A program made the translations under genes and the position numbers. The notes under the pieces were generated by a model, which was not told the DNA's origin, ran no database searches, and was given only the letters and a program-made list of their open reading frames with translations. Of a stretch of DNA of 64,000 bases, positions 45,206 to 55,487 are shown piece after piece. The stretch covers positions 1-64,000 of the forward strand of contig JABAQU010000011.1 of assembly GCA_019187185.1 (NCBI GenBank), written 5' to 3'. The stretch comes from Steroidobacteraceae bacterium (GTDB taxonomy: Bacteria; Pseudomonadota; Gammaproteobacteria; Steroidobacterales; Steroidobacteraceae). Numbering within the stretch: position 1 is the first letter of the stretch; each line of letters opens with the position of its first letter.

Positions 45206-46725
45206 ACGCCGCCGTGCCGATGAGTGCCGTCGACACGACCGCGCTGCTGGCGCGCCTCGGCCTCGACTCGACGGCGCTCGCCGCGGGCAACGGCGACCGG
45301 ATCGACGTGCTGAATCCGGCGACCGGTGCGAGGCTCGCGCAGGTGCGCGGCGCAAACGGAGCCGACTACGAGCGGATCCTCGCGCGCGCCGTCGAGGCCG
45401 CCGCCGCCTGGCGCGCGGTGCCGGCGCCGAAACGCGGCGAAGCGGTACGACGACTGGGCGAGGCACTGCGCCGGCACAAGGACGATCTCGGCGCGCTCGT
45501 CACGCTCGAGAACGGCAAGATCCGCGCCGAGGGCCTGGGCGAGGTGCAGGAAATGATCGATATCGCGGATTTCGCGGTCGGTCAGTCGCGCATGCTCTAC
45601 GGCTACACGATGCACTCCGAGCGCCCGCAGCACCGCATGTACGAGCAGTGGCATCCGCTCGGCGTCGTCGCGGTGATTTCGGCGTTCAACTTCCCGGTCG
45701 CGGTGTGGGCCTGGAACGCGCTGCTCGCCGCGATCTGCGGCAATGCCACGGTGTGGAAGCCCTCGCCGAAGACCCCGCTGACCGCCCTCGCGGTGCAGAA
45801 GATCTGCGATGCGGTGATGGCGGCTGAAGGCCTGCCGGCGATCTTCCAGATGTTCGTCGACCCGGGGACGACACTCGCGACGCGCCTGGTCGACGACCGT
45901 CGCGTGGCGCTCGTCTCGTTCACGGGCTCGACCGCGGTCGGGCGCAAGGTCGGCGAGCGCGTCGCGGCGCGCCTCGGCAAGTCGCTGCTCGAACTCGGCG
46001 GCAACAACGCGATCATCGTCGATGAAACCGCCGACCTCGCGCTCGCGGTGCCGTCGATCGTGTTCGGCGCCGTCGGCACGGCTGGCCAGCGGTGCACCAG
46101 CACGCGGCGCGTGATCGTGCACCGCTCGCGCGCGGCGGAGCTCGAGCGCCGGCTGCTCGCGGCGTACCGCCAGGTGCGCATCGGCGACCCGATGGACCCG
46201 GGCACGCTGATGGGGCCGCTGATCGATGCGCAGGCAGTGGAGCAGTTCCGCAAGGCCGTCGCAGCCGCGCGCGACGCGGGTGGCGAGCTGCTGTGCGGCG
46301 GCGAGGTGCTCGACCGGCCCGGCCACTTCGTCACGCCCGCGATCGTGCGTGCGCGCAATGACTGGCCGATCGTCCAGCACGAAACGTTCGCGCCGATCCT
46401 CTACCTGATCCCGTACGACACGCTCGAGGAGGCGATCACGCTGCAGAATGCGGCGGCGCACGGCCTGTCCTCCGCGATCTTCACCGACAGCCTGCAGGCA
46501 GCCGAGCGTTTCCTGTCGGCACTCGGCAGCGACTGCGGCATTGCGAACGTCAATATCGGTACGTCCGGGGCGGAGATCGGCGGGGCATTCGGCGGCGAGA
46601 AGGACACCGGCGGCGGGCGCGAGTCGGGCTCGGATGCCTGGAAGGCCTACATGCGCCGGCAGACGAACACGATCAACGCCTCGCGGGCACTGCCGCTTGC
46701 GCAGGGGATCCGCTTCGACGTCTGA
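45202..46725 (+). CDS. amaB: Alpha-aminoadipic semialdehyde dehydrogenase (ALDH7 type)
   Basis: A 507-residue aldehyde dehydrogenase that oxidises aminoadipate semialdehyde (piperideine-6-carboxylate) to 2-aminoadipate. The catalytic Cys is in [12 protein letters not shown] and the Glu in LLELGGNN, with NAD-site stretches [19 protein letters not shown] and [31 protein letters not shown] near the C-terminus is characteristic of the ALDH7/antiquitin group. The start codon overlaps the stop of the preceding dehydrogenase gene by four bases. Confidence 0.92.
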   Translation: MNAAVPMSAVDTTALLARLGLDSTALAAGNGDRIDVLNPATGARLAQVRGANGADYERILARAVEAAAAWRAVPAPKRGEAVRRLGEALRRHKDDLGALVTLENGKIRAEGLGEVQEMIDIADFAVGQSRMLYGYTMHSERPQHRMYEQWHPLGVVAVISAFNFPVAVWAWNALLAAICGNATVWKPSPKTPLTALAVQKICDAVMAAEGLPAIFQMFVDPGTTLATRLVDDRRVALVSFTGSTAVGRKVGERVAARLGKSLLELGGNNAIIVDETADLALAVPSIVFGAVGTAGQRCTSTRRVIVHRSRAAELERRLLAAYRQVRIGDPMDPGTLMGPLIDAQAVEQFRKAVAAARDAGGELLCGGEVLDRPGHFVTPAIVRARNDWPIVQHETFAPILYLIPYDTLEEAITLQNAAAHGLSSAIFTDSLQAAERFLSALGSDCGIANVNIGTSGAEIGGAFGGEKDTGGGRESGSDAWKAYMRRQTNTINASRALPLAQGIRFDV

Positions 46726-46734
46726 GCCGCCGCC

Positions 46735-47457
46735 TCAGGCCAGCGTGTGATACACCCGCTGCACGTCGTCGTCCTGCTCGAGGCTGTCGATCAGGGCGAG
46801 TGCCTCGTTGGCCTCCGGCTCCGGCAGTTCCACGGGCACCGTACACACGTACTCCTGCTCGGCCGACACCGGCACGAGCCCGCGCGCCTCGAGCGCGAGC
46901 TGCATGCGCCCGAAATCGCCGAACGCGCAGCGGATCACGATCTGCGGCTCGCCGGCTTCGCCGCTGCCCTCGCCCATTTCATCGAGGCCATGGTCGATCA
47001 GGTAGAGCTCGAGATCGTCCTGGTCGATGCCGTCCGGCTTCAGCCGGAACACGCCCATGCGCCGGAACTGGAACGCCACGCTGCCGCTCGCCCCGAGATT
47101 GCCGCCGCCCTTGGCAAAAATGCTGCGCACGTGCGCGACCGTGCGTGTCGGATTGTCGGTCGCCGTTTCGACGAGGACGGCCACGCCGTGCGGGGCATAG
47201 CCCTCGTACAGCACCTGCTCGTAGTGGGTTGCATCCTTGCCGACCGCCCGCTTGATCGCCGCTTCGACCTTGTCCTTCGGCATGTTCGCGGCGCGTGCGT
47301 TCTGGATCACGCGTCGCAGCGTGGGGTTCGATCCCGGGTCGCTGCCGCCCGCCTTGACCGCCATGTTGATGTCTTTGGCGATGCGCGCGAACTGCTTCGC
47401 CATGCGGTTCCAGCGCGCGAACATCGCGTGCTTGCGGACTTCGAAGATTCTTCCCAT
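46735..47457 (-). CDS. YebC/PmpR family transcriptional or translational regulator
   Basis: A 240-residue YebC-family protein with the usual three domains: an N-terminal basic helical part starting [21 protein letters not shown], the [20 protein letters not shown] stretch, and the acidic C-terminal half. Members act as DNA-binding regulators or ribosome-associated translation factors. The first residues differ from the usual MAGHSKW form, so this belongs to the second (YeeN-like) paralogue group. It is last in a run of minus-strand genes, 38 bases after the histidine kinase. Confidence 0.92.
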   Translation of the reverse strand: MGRIFEVRKHAMFARWNRMAKQFARIAKDINMAVKAGGSDPGSNPTLRRVIQNARAANMPKDKVEAAIKRAVGKDATHYEQVLYEGYAPHGVAVLVETATDNPTRTVAHVRSIFAKGGGNLGASGSVAFQFRRMGVFRLKPDGIDQDDLELYLIDHGLDEMGEGSGEAGEPQIVIRCAFGDFGRMQLALEARGLVPVSAEQEYVCTVPVELPEPEANEALALIDSLEQDDDVQRVYHTLA

Positions 47458-47495
47458 GCGCGCATGATGCCACGGCCGCGACGGCCCTGGCGCGA

Positions 47496-48848
47496 TCAGC
47501 GGCCGGGCAGCGCGAGTTCGATCCCTGCCCCGCCGAGCGCGGGCGACGGGCCGATCGTCAGCGTCCCGCCGTAGAGCGCGACGGCGTCGCGCACCATCGC
47601 GAGCCCGAGCCCGTGCCCCGGGGTCGCCTCGTCGGCCCGCGCGCCGCGCTCGAGCACGCGTTCGCGATCCTCGTCCGAGATCCCGGGCCCGTCGTCCTCG
47701 ACCACGATCCTGAGGCGTGCGCGCGGCGGTGCGCCGGGATCGAAGCGACCCGTGATCCGCACGCGCGTCGCGCACCACTTGCAGGCATTGTCCATCACGT
47801 TGCCGAGGAGTTCGGCGAGGTCGTCCCGATCGCCGACAAAACGCAATTCGCCCGGCAATGCATTCTCGATCGCGAAATCCTTCGCCCCGTGCGCACGCAG
47901 CAGGGCGGCGCGCAGATCCGCGACCACCGGCCGCACTTCGACGGCACCCTGCCCGACGGTCGCGCCGCCGCTCGTCGCGGCGCGCCGCAGCTGGTGCTCG
48001 ACGATACGGCCCATGCGATCGATCTCCCGCTCCAGCGGACCGCGCAGCGCCTCCACCGAGGTGGCGCCGGGCAGGCTCGCACGCATCACCGCGAGCGGTG
48101 TCTTCAGGCTGTGGGCCAGATTGCCGAGCGTCTTGCGATAGCGCGTGATGCGCTCACGTTCGGCTGCGAGCAGCGCATTGAGGTTCGCCGCAACCCCGGA
48201 CAGTTCGCGCGGCCATCGGGTCGACAGCGCCTCGCGCGCGCCGGATTCGATGCCGCGGATCTCGTCCTCGAGCCGCTGCACCGGGGCGAGCGTGCGGCGC
48301 AGCAGCACGGCGAGCGTGCCGAGCAGCAATACCGCGAGTGACACGAACCAGCCAAACATCTGCGAGCGCACGCGCGCGAGCTGCTGCACGTACGGGTCGA
48401 GGTCGGTCGCCACGCTGAAGGTGAGCGCCAGCGAACGGCCGTCATCGAGCCGCCACGCGATGCCGCGGCTGCGCACGACGAGTTCCCCGATGCCGGCGGC
48501 GCGCGTCTTCACCGTACGCCGCGCACCGGGCGCGAGTGGCGCACCGAAAGCCACGCGCGCCCCGATGCTCGACGGCGATCGCCACGATTCGCCGCCACCG
48601 TCGATGGCCGCATAGAGACCCGAGCCCGGTGTCGCGAGCCGCGGATCGGCGAGGCGGGTCACGGTGATGGCGTCCGGCGCGGCCTCGGTGGCCGCGATCA
48701 ACGCAACCGTCTGCGCATCGAGCAGTTCGTCGAGCGAGCGGTCCACGAGGCCGCGGAACACCGCATCGAGCGCGACGATCGTCACGCCGAAGAACAGCAC
48801 GAGCGAGACCGACACCGAGAGGATCAGGCGCCGCCGCAACGAGGGCAT
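47496..48848 (-). CDS. Sensor histidine kinase (PhoQ-like)
   Basis: A 450-residue membrane kinase. It has TM1 ([20 protein letters not shown]), a periplasmic loop (about 30-162), TM2 ([20 protein letters not shown]), HAMP, the phosphoacceptor His246 in [15 protein letters not shown], and ATPase boxes ([41 protein letters not shown]). LAHSLKTP is the PhoQ-type H-box. It starts nine bases after the response regulator and surely works with it. The PepSY protein upstream may modulate it. Confidence 0.93.
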   Translation of the reverse strand: MPSLRRRLILSVSVSLVLFFGVTIVALDAVFRGLVDRSLDELLDAQTVALIAATEAAPDAITVTRLADPRLATPGSGLYAAIDGGGESWRSPSSIGARVAFGAPLAPGARRTVKTRAAGIGELVVRSRGIAWRLDDGRSLALTFSVATDLDPYVQQLARVRSQMFGWFVSLAVLLLGTLAVLLRRTLAPVQRLEDEIRGIESGAREALSTRWPRELSGVAANLNALLAAERERITRYRKTLGNLAHSLKTPLAVMRASLPGATSVEALRGPLEREIDRMGRIVEHQLRRAATSGGATVGQGAVEVRPVVADLRAALLRAHGAKDFAIENALPGELRFVGDRDDLAELLGNVMDNACKWCATRVRITGRFDPGAPPRARLRIVVEDDGPGISDEDRERVLERGARADEATPGHGLGLAMVRDAVALYGGTLTIGPSPALGGAGIELALPGR

Positions 48849-48857
48849 CGTGCGCCC

Positions 48858-49541
48858 TCAGGACGGATCGCGCGGCAGCGAAAAGCGATAACCGCGGCCG
48901 CGGAGCGTTTCGATCGGCTGCAGACGATCGTCCGGGTCGAGTTTCCTGCGCAGGCGGCCCATGAATACTTCGATCGTGTTGCTGTCGCGCTCGAAATCCT
49001 GCTCGTAGAGCCTTTCGGTGAGCTCCGTCTTGGAGATGACCTCGCCCGCGCGCATCATCAGGTGTTCGAGCAGCCGGTATTCGAATGTCGTCAAGTCGAT
49101 CGCCTGCCCCTCGACCGCGACGGTCTGCGATCGCAGGTCGAGCACCACCGGGCCGCACGACAGCACCGGGCTCGCCCACCCGCCGGCACGACGCAGCAGC
49201 GCCTGCACGCGCGCCAGCACTTCCTCGAACCGGAACGGCTTCGCCACGTAGTCGTCCGCGCCTGCATCGAGCCCCGCAACCTTGTCCTGCCAGCGATCGC
49301 GCGCGGTCAGCACGAGGATCGGGAACGTCTTGCGCTCGCTGCGCAGCGTGCGGATGAGATCGAGGCCCGGCACCTTCGGCAATCCGAGATCGACGATCGC
49401 GACATCGATCGGGTATTCCCGCCCCGCATAAAGGCCTTCCTCGCCATCCGCCGCGACATCGACCGTGAAGCCGGCCGCGACGAGATCGCGCTTCAATGCG
49501 TCCCGCAGCGCGGCCTCGTCCTCGATGACCAGCACACGCAC
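48858..49541 (-). CDS. OmpR/PhoP-type response regulator
   Basis: A 227-residue regulator. The receiver domain has acidic pocket EDE (7-9), phospho-Asp51 in IVDLGLPK, and the lysine of DYVAKPF. The C-terminal winged helix (from about 125) contains LTTFEYRLLEHLMMRAGEVI and GRLRRKLDPDDRLQPIETLRG. It is partner of the kinase downstream and follows the PepSY gene by one base. Confidence 0.94.
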   Translation of the reverse strand: MRVLVIEDEAALRDALKRDLVAAGFTVDVAADGEEGLYAGREYPIDVAIVDLGLPKVPGLDLIRTLRSERKTFPILVLTARDRWQDKVAGLDAGADDYVAKPFRFEEVLARVQALLRRAGGWASPVLSCGPVVLDLRSQTVAVEGQAIDLTTFEYRLLEHLMMRAGEVISKTELTERLYEQDFERDSNTIEVFMGRLRRKLDPDDRLQPIETLRGRGYRFSLPRDPS

Positions 49542-49542
49542 G

Positions 49543-49878
49543 TCAGAGCTCCGCGCCCGTCGCGGCGTCGATCCGCACGGTCCACACGCGCCCGTCGTCC
49601 GACAACAGCCGCAACTGGTGGATCCGTCGCCCGTTCGACTCGCGGGTTTCGGCCCGGATCACGCGGGCGCGATACCTGCGCTCGGCCAGGTTGACTGCCT
49701 CATCCAGGCTGATACCCGCGTCGGCCCGGGGAGCCCGATCCTGCCCTTTCTCCTTGTTGTATTTGCCGTGCGCCCAGGGCGGCGGGTCGGCATGTGCGAC
49801 CGGCGCCACGAAGGGCTGCGCGCAGAGCAGCGCCACACTGAGCAGGAAAGCAGGCGTCTTCACGATGGCCGCGAGCAT
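49543..49878 (-). CDS. Exported PepSY-domain protein
   Basis: A 111-residue protein with a signal peptide (to about residue 30, ending VAHADPPPW), a charged linker and one PepSY domain (ISLDEAVNLAERRYRARVIR; VWTVRIDAATGAEL). Small PepSY proteins often sit beside PhoPQ-like pairs and are thought to modulate sensing or proteolysis in the periplasm. The ATG at 49878 is chosen; an upstream TTG is in frame. It is separated from the response regulator by one base. Confidence 0.87.
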   Translation of the reverse strand: MLAAIVKTPAFLLSVALLCAQPFVAPVAHADPPPWAHGKYNKEKGQDRAPRADAGISLDEAVNLAERRYRARVIRAETRESNGRRIHQLRLLSDDGRVWTVRIDAATGAEL

Positions 49879-49911
49879 AGGACCGCGCAACTGAACCTTG
49901 CCTGAAGCGTA

Positions 49912-50706
49912 TCAGGTCGCACGCGCCGCGGCCTTGGCAGCGATCCACAGCCGGTCCCACGCGGCGTAGTCGAGCTCGCCCAGGGACCGTCCCGATGCAG
50001 CCGCGAGCGACTCCATGTGCCGGAAGCGTGCCTCGAACTTGCGGTTCGCATCGCGCAGCGCAGCTTCGGGCTCGAGCCCGAGATGGCGCGCCCACTGCGC
50101 CACTGCAAAGAGCAGGTCACCGAGCTCTTCGGACTGTCGTGCCGCGTCGCCGTCGCGTACCGTGGCGTCGAGCTCCCGCAGCTCTTCAGCGACCTTCTGT
50201 CGTGTGCCCGCGGCGTCCGGCCAGTCGAAGCCGACACGCGCCGCGCGCCGGCCGAGTTTGGCTGCCCGCATCAGTGCCGGCAGCGCGAGCGGCACGTCGG
50301 CGAGCGTGCCGCGCTCGCCGTTCGCCTCGCGCTCACGGGCCTTCATCGCCTCCCATGCATCTGTCTGTTCGGCGGCGTCGGCAAAATGCGCGCCCGCAAA
50401 GACGTGGGGATGGCGCACCGTCAGCTTCGTGGCGATCGATTCGGCGACGTCGTCGAACGTGAACCAGCCGCGTTCTTCCGCGAGACGTGCGTGGAACACG
50501 ACCTGGAACAGCAGGTCGCCGAGTTCGCTGCGCAGGCGCTCGGGCCTGCCGCTCGCGATTGCGTCCGAAACTTCGTAGGCCTCCTCGATCGTGTAGGGCG
50601 CGATCGACTCGAAGTCCTGCGCCAGATCCCACGGACAACCGCCCTCGGGCGCGCGCAACCGCGCCATGATCGCGAGCAGACGCGCCACCGCATCCTCACG
50701 ACTCAT
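49912..50706 (-). CDS. mazG: Nucleoside triphosphate pyrophosphohydrolase MazG
   Basis: A 264-residue two-domain all-alpha NTP pyrophosphatase. Domain 1 starts PEGGCPWDLAQDFESIAPYTIEE interrupted after the EExxE pair, with SELGDLLFQVVFHARLAEE. Domain 2 has VAEELRELDATVR and SEELGDLLFAVAQWARHLG. It hydrolyses abnormal or excess NTPs and lowers ppGpp in E. coli. Its start overlaps the upstream NUDIX gene by 11 bases. Confidence 0.95.
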   Translation of the reverse strand: MSREDAVARLLAIMARLRAPEGGCPWDLAQDFESIAPYTIEEAYEVSDAIASGRPERLRSELGDLLFQVVFHARLAEERGWFTFDDVAESIATKLTVRHPHVFAGAHFADAAEQTDAWEAMKAREREANGERGTLADVPLALPALMRAAKLGRRAARVGFDWPDAAGTRQKVAEELRELDATVRDGDAARQSEELGDLLFAVAQWARHLGLEPEAALRDANRKFEARFRHMESLAAASGRSLGELDYAAWDRLWIAAKAAARAT

Positions 50707-51370
50707 CGAGCCCCCCCGTCACGACATCGTACAGAGTGATCAACATGCCGGCGGTCGCTCCCCAGATGTGGCGGTGCTCCCAGGGGATGTCGTAGAGCCG
50801 CACTTCGCGATCACCGATACGCCGCGCCCGCGGCACGTGGTTGTGGATGTCGAATACATGGGCGAGTGGCACTTCGAACGCCTCGGTGACCTCACCTTCG
50901 TCGAGGCGCAGCGCGAACCCCGGGTCGACGAACGCGACGACCGGCGTCACGCGATAGCCGGTGATGATCAGGTGGTCCGGGAGATAGCCGATCGGATGCA
51001 CGCGACCAGCATCGAGGCCGATTTCCTCGTGCGCCTCGCGCAGCGCGGCATCGAGCGGGCCGCGATCACTCGCCTCGATCCGTCCACCCGGAAAACTGAT
51101 CTGCCCGGCATGGTTCTTCAGGCGCTCGGCGCGCTGCGTGAGCAGCACCGTGAGTCCCTGGGCGTGGTCGATGAGCGGCACCAGGACCGCAGCCGGGATC
51201 GGATGCTCGGGCAGATGCGCGAGGAAACGCTGCGTGTCAGCCGCCGGCAGGCCGCCGATGCGCCACTCGGCGATGCTCGCCGAGGGTACCGTGCCGCGCA
51301 GCCGCTCCACGATGCGCGCGCGCAGCGCCGGCGCCTCGGCCGGGGCAGGACTGCCGGGACTTGCGCTCAC
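50696..51370 (-). CDS. NUDIX hydrolase, probable coenzyme A pyrophosphatase
   Basis: A 224-residue NUDIX protein. The box is SFPGGRIEASDRGPLDAALR followed by EAHEEIGLD; the LLTQRAERLKNHAGQI stretch before it is typical of the NudL/CoAse subgroup that splits CoA into phosphopantetheine and ADP. The first box Glu is replaced by Asp, as in other NudL proteins. It follows fumC by nine bases and overlaps mazG, so it is in the same run. Confidence 0.88.
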   Translation of the reverse strand: MSASPGSPAPAEAPALRARIVERLRGTVPSASIAEWRIGGLPAADTQRFLAHLPEHPIPAAVLVPLIDHAQGLTVLLTQRAERLKNHAGQISFPGGRIEASDRGPLDAALREAHEEIGLDAGRVHPIGYLPDHLIITGYRVTPVVAFVDPGFALRLDEGEVTEAFEVPLAHVFDIHNHVPRARRIGDREVRLYDIPWEHRHIWGATAGMLITLYDVVTGGLDES

Positions 51371-51379
51371 GTCGCCCGT

Positions 51380-52783
51380 TCAGCCCCCGCCACTCGTGCC
51401 GCCCTTGATGCCGCCCTTGGCGAGTTCCGCCGGGTCGAGGAGCTTTGCGAGTTCGCCACGCGGCAGATCGGTCATCTCGCCGGCCACCGCGAGGATCGGT
51501 TTGCCCTGTGCATAGGCTTTCTTTGCGATCGCCGCGCCCTTCTCGTAACCGATCACCGGGTTCAGTGCCGTCACGAGGATCGGGTTGCGATCGAGCGCTT
51601 CGGCGAGCCGCGCCTCGTTGACCGTGAAGCCCGCGATGGCGCTGTCGGCTAGCAGCCGCGACACGTTCGCGAGCAACCGCACACTCTCGAGCAGGTTGTG
51701 CGCGATCACCGGCAACATCACGTTCAACTGGAAATTGCCCGACTGTCCTGCGACCGTGATCGTCGCATCGTTGCCGATCACCTGCGCCGCGACCATCGCG
51801 GTCGCCTCCGGAATGACCGGATTGACCTTGCCCGGCATGATGCTGCTGCCCGGCTGCAGCGCCGGCAGCGCGATCTCGCCGAGTCCCGCGAGCGGACCGC
51901 TGTTCATCCAGCGCAGGTCGTTGGCGATCTTCATCAGGCTGACCGCGATCACCTTCAGCTGTCCCGACAGCTCGACCGCCGAGTCCTGCGACGACAACGC
52001 CTCGAAGTAGTTCGGGCTCGGCACGAACGGCAGCTGCGTGAGCGCCGCCAGCGCGGTGCAGAAACGCGCGCCGAATTGCGGATGGGCATTGATGCCGGTA
52101 CCGACCGCCGTGCCGCCCTGCGCGAGTGCGTAGAGGCGCGGCGCCGTGGCGGCGAGCCGGGCGCGACCGCCCTCGACCTGCGCACGCCAGCCGGACAGTT
52201 CCTGGCCGAGCGTCACCGGCATCGCATCCATCAGGTGCGTGCGACCCGTCTTCACGATCGCGCCAATCGCCTGTTCCTTCTTCGCGATCACCTGTGCAAG
52301 ATGCGCGAGTGCCGGCGACAGCGACTCGTGCACCGCGAGCGCTGCGCTGACGTGGATCGCCGTCGGGATCACGTCGTTGCTGCTCTGGCTCATGTTGACG
52401 TGATCGTTCGGATGCACGGCGAGGCCCGAGGCCCGCGTCGCGAGGTGCGCGATCACCTCGTTGGCGTTCATGTTCGTGCTGGTACCCGAGCCGGTCTGGA
52501 ACACGTCGATCGGAAAGTGCGCATCGTGGCGGCCCGCGGCCACCTCCGCGGCGGCAGCCTCGATCGCACGCGCGATATCGGCAGGCAGCAGGCCGAGTGC
52601 CGCATTCGCCGTGGCGGCCGCGGCTTTCACGAGCCCGACCGCGCGCAGGAACTCGCGCGGCATCGTCAGGCCGCTCACCGGGAAGTTTTGCACCGCGCGC
52701 TGGGTCTGCGCACCCCACAGGGCCTCGAGCGGCACCTGCAATTCGCCCATGCTGTCGTGTTCGGTCCGGAAAGAAGAGGTCAT
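51380..52783 (-). CDS. fumC: Class II fumarate hydratase
   Basis: A 467-residue TCA-cycle enzyme. The superfamily signature [11 protein letters not shown] is present, with [38 protein letters not shown] and [18 protein letters not shown]. The C-terminus ends in a Gly-rich [11 protein letters not shown] tail. The ATG at 52783 has GGAG upstream. It is first gene of a possible seven-gene minus-strand run (fumC, NUDIX, mazG, PepSY, regulator, kinase, yebC) with gaps of at most 38 bases, and divergent from purB. Confidence 0.96.
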   Translation of the reverse strand: MTSSFRTEHDSMGELQVPLEALWGAQTQRAVQNFPVSGLTMPREFLRAVGLVKAAAATANAALGLLPADIARAIEAAAAEVAAGRHDAHFPIDVFQTGSGTSTNMNANEVIAHLATRASGLAVHPNDHVNMSQSSNDVIPTAIHVSAALAVHESLSPALAHLAQVIAKKEQAIGAIVKTGRTHLMDAMPVTLGQELSGWRAQVEGGRARLAATAPRLYALAQGGTAVGTGINAHPQFGARFCTALAALTQLPFVPSPNYFEALSSQDSAVELSGQLKVIAVSLMKIANDLRWMNSGPLAGLGEIALPALQPGSSIMPGKVNPVIPEATAMVAAQVIGNDATITVAGQSGNFQLNVMLPVIAHNLLESVRLLANVSRLLADSAIAGFTVNEARLAEALDRNPILVTALNPVIGYEKGAAIAKKAYAQGKPILAVAGEMTDLPRGELAKLLDPAELAKGGIKGGTSGGG

Positions 52784-52880
52784 CGGATACTCCGCGGCGG
52801 CGCCGACCATCGGCGCGCATCGGCCGGGATGGCCGCATGCGTTATCATCGTGATCCTAACATTCCCGCCGACCTTCCCGC

Positions 52881-54254
52881 ATGACCCGAGTCTCGATCGA
52901 CGCCCTTTCGCCGGTGGATGGCCGCTATCGCAGCGCCGCCGATCCGCTCCGCCCCATCCTGAGCGAAGAGGGCCTGATTCGCGAACGCATCCGCATCGAG
53001 GCGCACTGGTTCGGCTTTCTCGTCGCGCAAGTGCCGTCGTTCCGTGCCGTCGCGGGGCCCGCCGTGCGCGCACGCGCCGCCGCGCTCGCCGCGGAACCCG
53101 ACACCGGCGCCGCCGCCAGCGTCAAGGAGACCGAAGCGCGCATCAACCACGACGTGAAAGCCGTCGAGTACTTTGTCCGCGATGCCCTCGCGGCGGCGGG
53201 TGCGTCGCCCGCGGCACTCGAGCTCGTGCACTTCGGTTGCACGTCGGAAGACATCAACAACGTCGCCTATGCACGCCTGCTCGTGGCCGCACGCGCCGTG
53301 CTGCTCGGCGTGCTCGATGCGCGCATTGCCACGCTGAATGCGCTCGCGAACGATTATGCGGGGCTCGCGATGATCGCGCGCACCCATGGCCAGGCCGCGA
53401 GCCCGACGACGCTCGGCAAGGAGTTCGCCAACGTCGCACGACGCCTCGAGCGTGCCCGCGCGCGCTTCGCGGCGGTCGCAGCGCTCGCCAAGTGGAACGG
53501 TGCGGTCGGCAATTACAACGCGCACGTCGTGGCGCTGCCGGCTCTCGACTGGCCGGCGCTCGCCGGCCAGTTCATCCGGGAGCTCGGCCTCGGCTTCAAT
53601 GCGTGGACGACGCAGATCGAACCCCACGACTGGATCGCCGAGTATTGCGATGCGCTCGCGTCGGTCAACGTGATCGTGCTCGATTTCTGTCGCGACGCCT
53701 GGGGCTACATCTCGCTCGGCTATCTTCGCCAGCGCGCTGTCCAGGGCGAGGTCGGATCGTCGACCATGCCCCACAAGGTCAACCCGATCGACTTCGAGAA
53801 TGCCGAAGGCAATCTCGGCATCGCGAATGCGCTGCTCAGGCATTTCGCGGAGAAGCTGCCGGTGTCGCGCTGGCAGCGCGACCTCACCGATTCGACCGTG
53901 CTGCGCAATCTCGGCGTAGCGCTCGCGCACAGCCTCGTCGCCTGGCAATCGCTCGGCCGGGGTCTCGCCAAGGTCGAGGCCAATCCCGCGCGCATCGCAG
54001 CCGATCTCGACGGGGCGTGGGAAGTGCTGGCGGAAGCGGTCCAGACCGTGCTGCGCGCGCACGGCGTGCAGAACGGCTATGAGCGCTTGAAGGACTTCAC
54101 GCGTGGCCGGCCGATCGACGCCACGATGCTGCGCGAATTCATCGCTGGCCTGCCACTGCCCGCAGAGGCGCTGGGCGCGCTGCGCGCACTGGAACCGGCC
54201 GGCTACACGGGCCTCGCCGAGCGCCTCGCGCGCGAGCACGGGCCGCGGAACTGA
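52881..54254 (+). CDS. purB: Adenylosuccinate lyase
   Basis: A 457-residue enzyme for two steps of purine synthesis, releasing fumarate from SAICAR and adenylosuccinate. The signature is GSSTMPHKVNPIDFENAEGN; the catalytic histidine stretch is MIARTHGQAASPTTLGKEF; the N-terminus SPVDGRYRS matches the E. coli group. In E. coli purB is near mnmA and nudJ; here those genes follow downstream. Confidence 0.97.
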   Translation: MTRVSIDALSPVDGRYRSAADPLRPILSEEGLIRERIRIEAHWFGFLVAQVPSFRAVAGPAVRARAAALAAEPDTGAAASVKETEARINHDVKAVEYFVRDALAAAGASPAALELVHFGCTSEDINNVAYARLLVAARAVLLGVLDARIATLNALANDYAGLAMIARTHGQAASPTTLGKEFANVARRLERARARFAAVAALAKWNGAVGNYNAHVVALPALDWPALAGQFIRELGLGFNAWTTQIEPHDWIAEYCDALASVNVIVLDFCRDAWGYISLGYLRQRAVQGEVGSSTMPHKVNPIDFENAEGNLGIANALLRHFAEKLPVSRWQRDLTDSTVLRNLGVALAHSLVAWQSLGRGLAKVEANPARIAADLDGAWEVLAEAVQTVLRAHGVQNGYERLKDFTRGRPIDATMLREFIAGLPLPAEALGALRALEPAGYTGLAERLAREHGPRN

Positions 54255-54388
54255 GAACTGCGGCACGCTTTGGCGCGACGGCCCGGATCGGGCGGTGCCA
54301 AAACGTGACCGCATCGACACGCCACGGCCCCCGCGCTGGTCGAGAATCCGGGCCAAACGCCAATGGGCGCGAGGTTCCGGGATCCGTC

Positions 54389-54949
54389 GTGAGCACCACC
54401 GGGGAGTTCGAGTTGAGCCTGCTCTCGCAGACGCCGGCGCCGCGTCTGGAGCTGCCGCCTCTCGAGGCGCCTCCCCAGGTCAATGTGGTCACGACGATGG
54501 CGGAAACCCTGGCGGCGACCCTCCACGTCGCCGGCAGCGCGCAGCGCCTGATGTCGATCTGCACGCCGAACCTCGAACCCGACATTTACGACCAGACGCC
54601 GTTCCTCGACATCGTCAAGCGTTTCGTGCTCGCGCGCAGCTTCGCGAAGGTGCGTGTCCTGGTCGCTGACGGCAGCCGGCTGGTCCGCGACGTGCACCGC
54701 TTCGCTGCCATGAGCCGTCGCCTCACGAGCTACATCGATATCCGCGCGCTCGGCGAGGACTCGCCGAAGCCGTTTCCGGGCTACATCATCGCCGACGATC
54801 GCGCGATCCTCTACCGGGCCAACGCCGCGCAGTGGGACGGCATCGCCGACCTCGACAATCCCGCCGTTGCGCGCATGCACCTCGCCGATTTCGACGCGCA
54901 ATGGATCACGCACGCGCCCGATTTCGCCTACCGTGTTGCACGCCGCTGA
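54389..54949 (+). CDS. Conserved hypothetical protein between purB and nudJ
   Basis: A 186-residue cytoplasmic protein if the GTG at 54389 is used; an in-frame extension back to about 54305 is possible. I do not recognise the family with certainty. It has no signal or membrane segment. The TLHVAGSAQRLMSICTPNLE, RFVLARSFAKVRVLVAD and GYIIADDRAILYR stretches have the alternating strand-helix look of a phospholipase-D-like or nucleotidyl-binding fold, but no HKD motif is visible. It is followed 25 bases later by nudJ. Confidence 0.65.
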   Translation: MSTTGEFELSLLSQTPAPRLELPPLEAPPQVNVVTTMAETLAATLHVAGSAQRLMSICTPNLEPDIYDQTPFLDIVKRFVLARSFAKVRVLVADGSRLVRDVHRFAAMSRRLTSYIDIRALGEDSPKPFPGYIIADDRAILYRANAAQWDGIADLDNPAVARMHLADFDAQWITHAPDFAYRVARR

Positions 54950-54962
54950 CCGCCCGTCGTCC

Positions 54963-54968
54963 TATAAT
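54963..54968 (+). promoter_or_regulatory. -10 hexamer of nudJ, leaderless spacing
   Basis: A consensus TATAAT ends six bases before the nudJ ATG at 54975, so transcription would begin at the start codon. A TTGCAC at 54936-54941 is a possible -35, but its 21-base spacing is too long to be convincing. No ribosome-binding site is present. Confidence 0.6.
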
Positions 54969-54974
54969 TCGCCG

Positions 54975-55460
54975 ATGCCCGGCCGACCGGAAGTGACCGT
55001 TGCTGCCGTCGTCGAACGCGACGGCCGGTTCCTCGTCGTCGAGGAACGCGTAGGCGGACGCCTCGTGCTGAACCAGCCGGCCGGGCACGTGGAGGACCGC
55101 GAGACACTGCTCGAGGCGGTGGTGCGCGAGACGCGCGAGGAGTCGGCGTGGCACCTCACGCCGGCGCATCTCCTCGGCCTGTATCTCTGGCGCAATGCCC
55201 GCACCGGCCGCTCCGTGTTGCGCGTTGCATTCAGCGGCACGGTATCGGGTCACGACCCGCAGGCCCCGCTCGACCGCGGCATCGTCGGCACGCATTGGCT
55301 GGGACGCGACGAACTCCTCGCCGCGCACCATCGCCTGCGCAGCCCGCTCGTGCTTCGCTGCATCGACGACCATCTCGCCGGCCGGCGCCTGCCGCTCGCC
55401 TCGGTGGCCGACCTCGACCTGCACCACGTCGCGCACCTGAACGCCGTCAAGGTCGGCTGA
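54975..55460 (+). CDS. nudJ: NUDIX phosphatase NudJ
   Basis: A 161-residue NUDIX hydrolase. The box is QPAGHVEDRETLLEAVVRET followed by REESAW, matching GX5EX7REUXEEXGU. It sits directly before mnmA as in E. coli, where NudJ removes phosphate from thiamine pyrimidine and nucleotide pyrophosphates. The start codon follows a perfect -10 hexamer with six bases between. Confidence 0.92.
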   Translation: MPGRPEVTVAAVVERDGRFLVVEERVGGRLVLNQPAGHVEDRETLLEAVVRETREESAWHLTPAHLLGLYLWRNARTGRSVLRVAFSGTVSGHDPQAPLDRGIVGTHWLGRDELLAAHHRLRSPLVLRCIDDHLAGRRLPLASVADLDLHHVAHLNAVKVG

Positions 55461-55475
55461 CCCGGTCGCGCGCCG

Positions 55476-55481
55476 TACAAT
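55476..55481 (+). promoter_or_regulatory. -10-like hexamer of mnmA, leaderless spacing
   Basis: TACAAT ends six bases before the mnmA GTG at 55488, in the 27-base gap after nudJ. No ribosome-binding site is visible, so mnmA may be made from a leaderless transcript as well as from nudJ readthrough. Confidence 0.45.
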
Positions 55482-55487
55482 GCGCGC

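Noticed and set aside
51698..54082. Long plus-strand open frame crossing fumC and purB
   Set aside because: Arg/His-rich translation with no domains; fumC and purB explain the same DNA on their proper frames.
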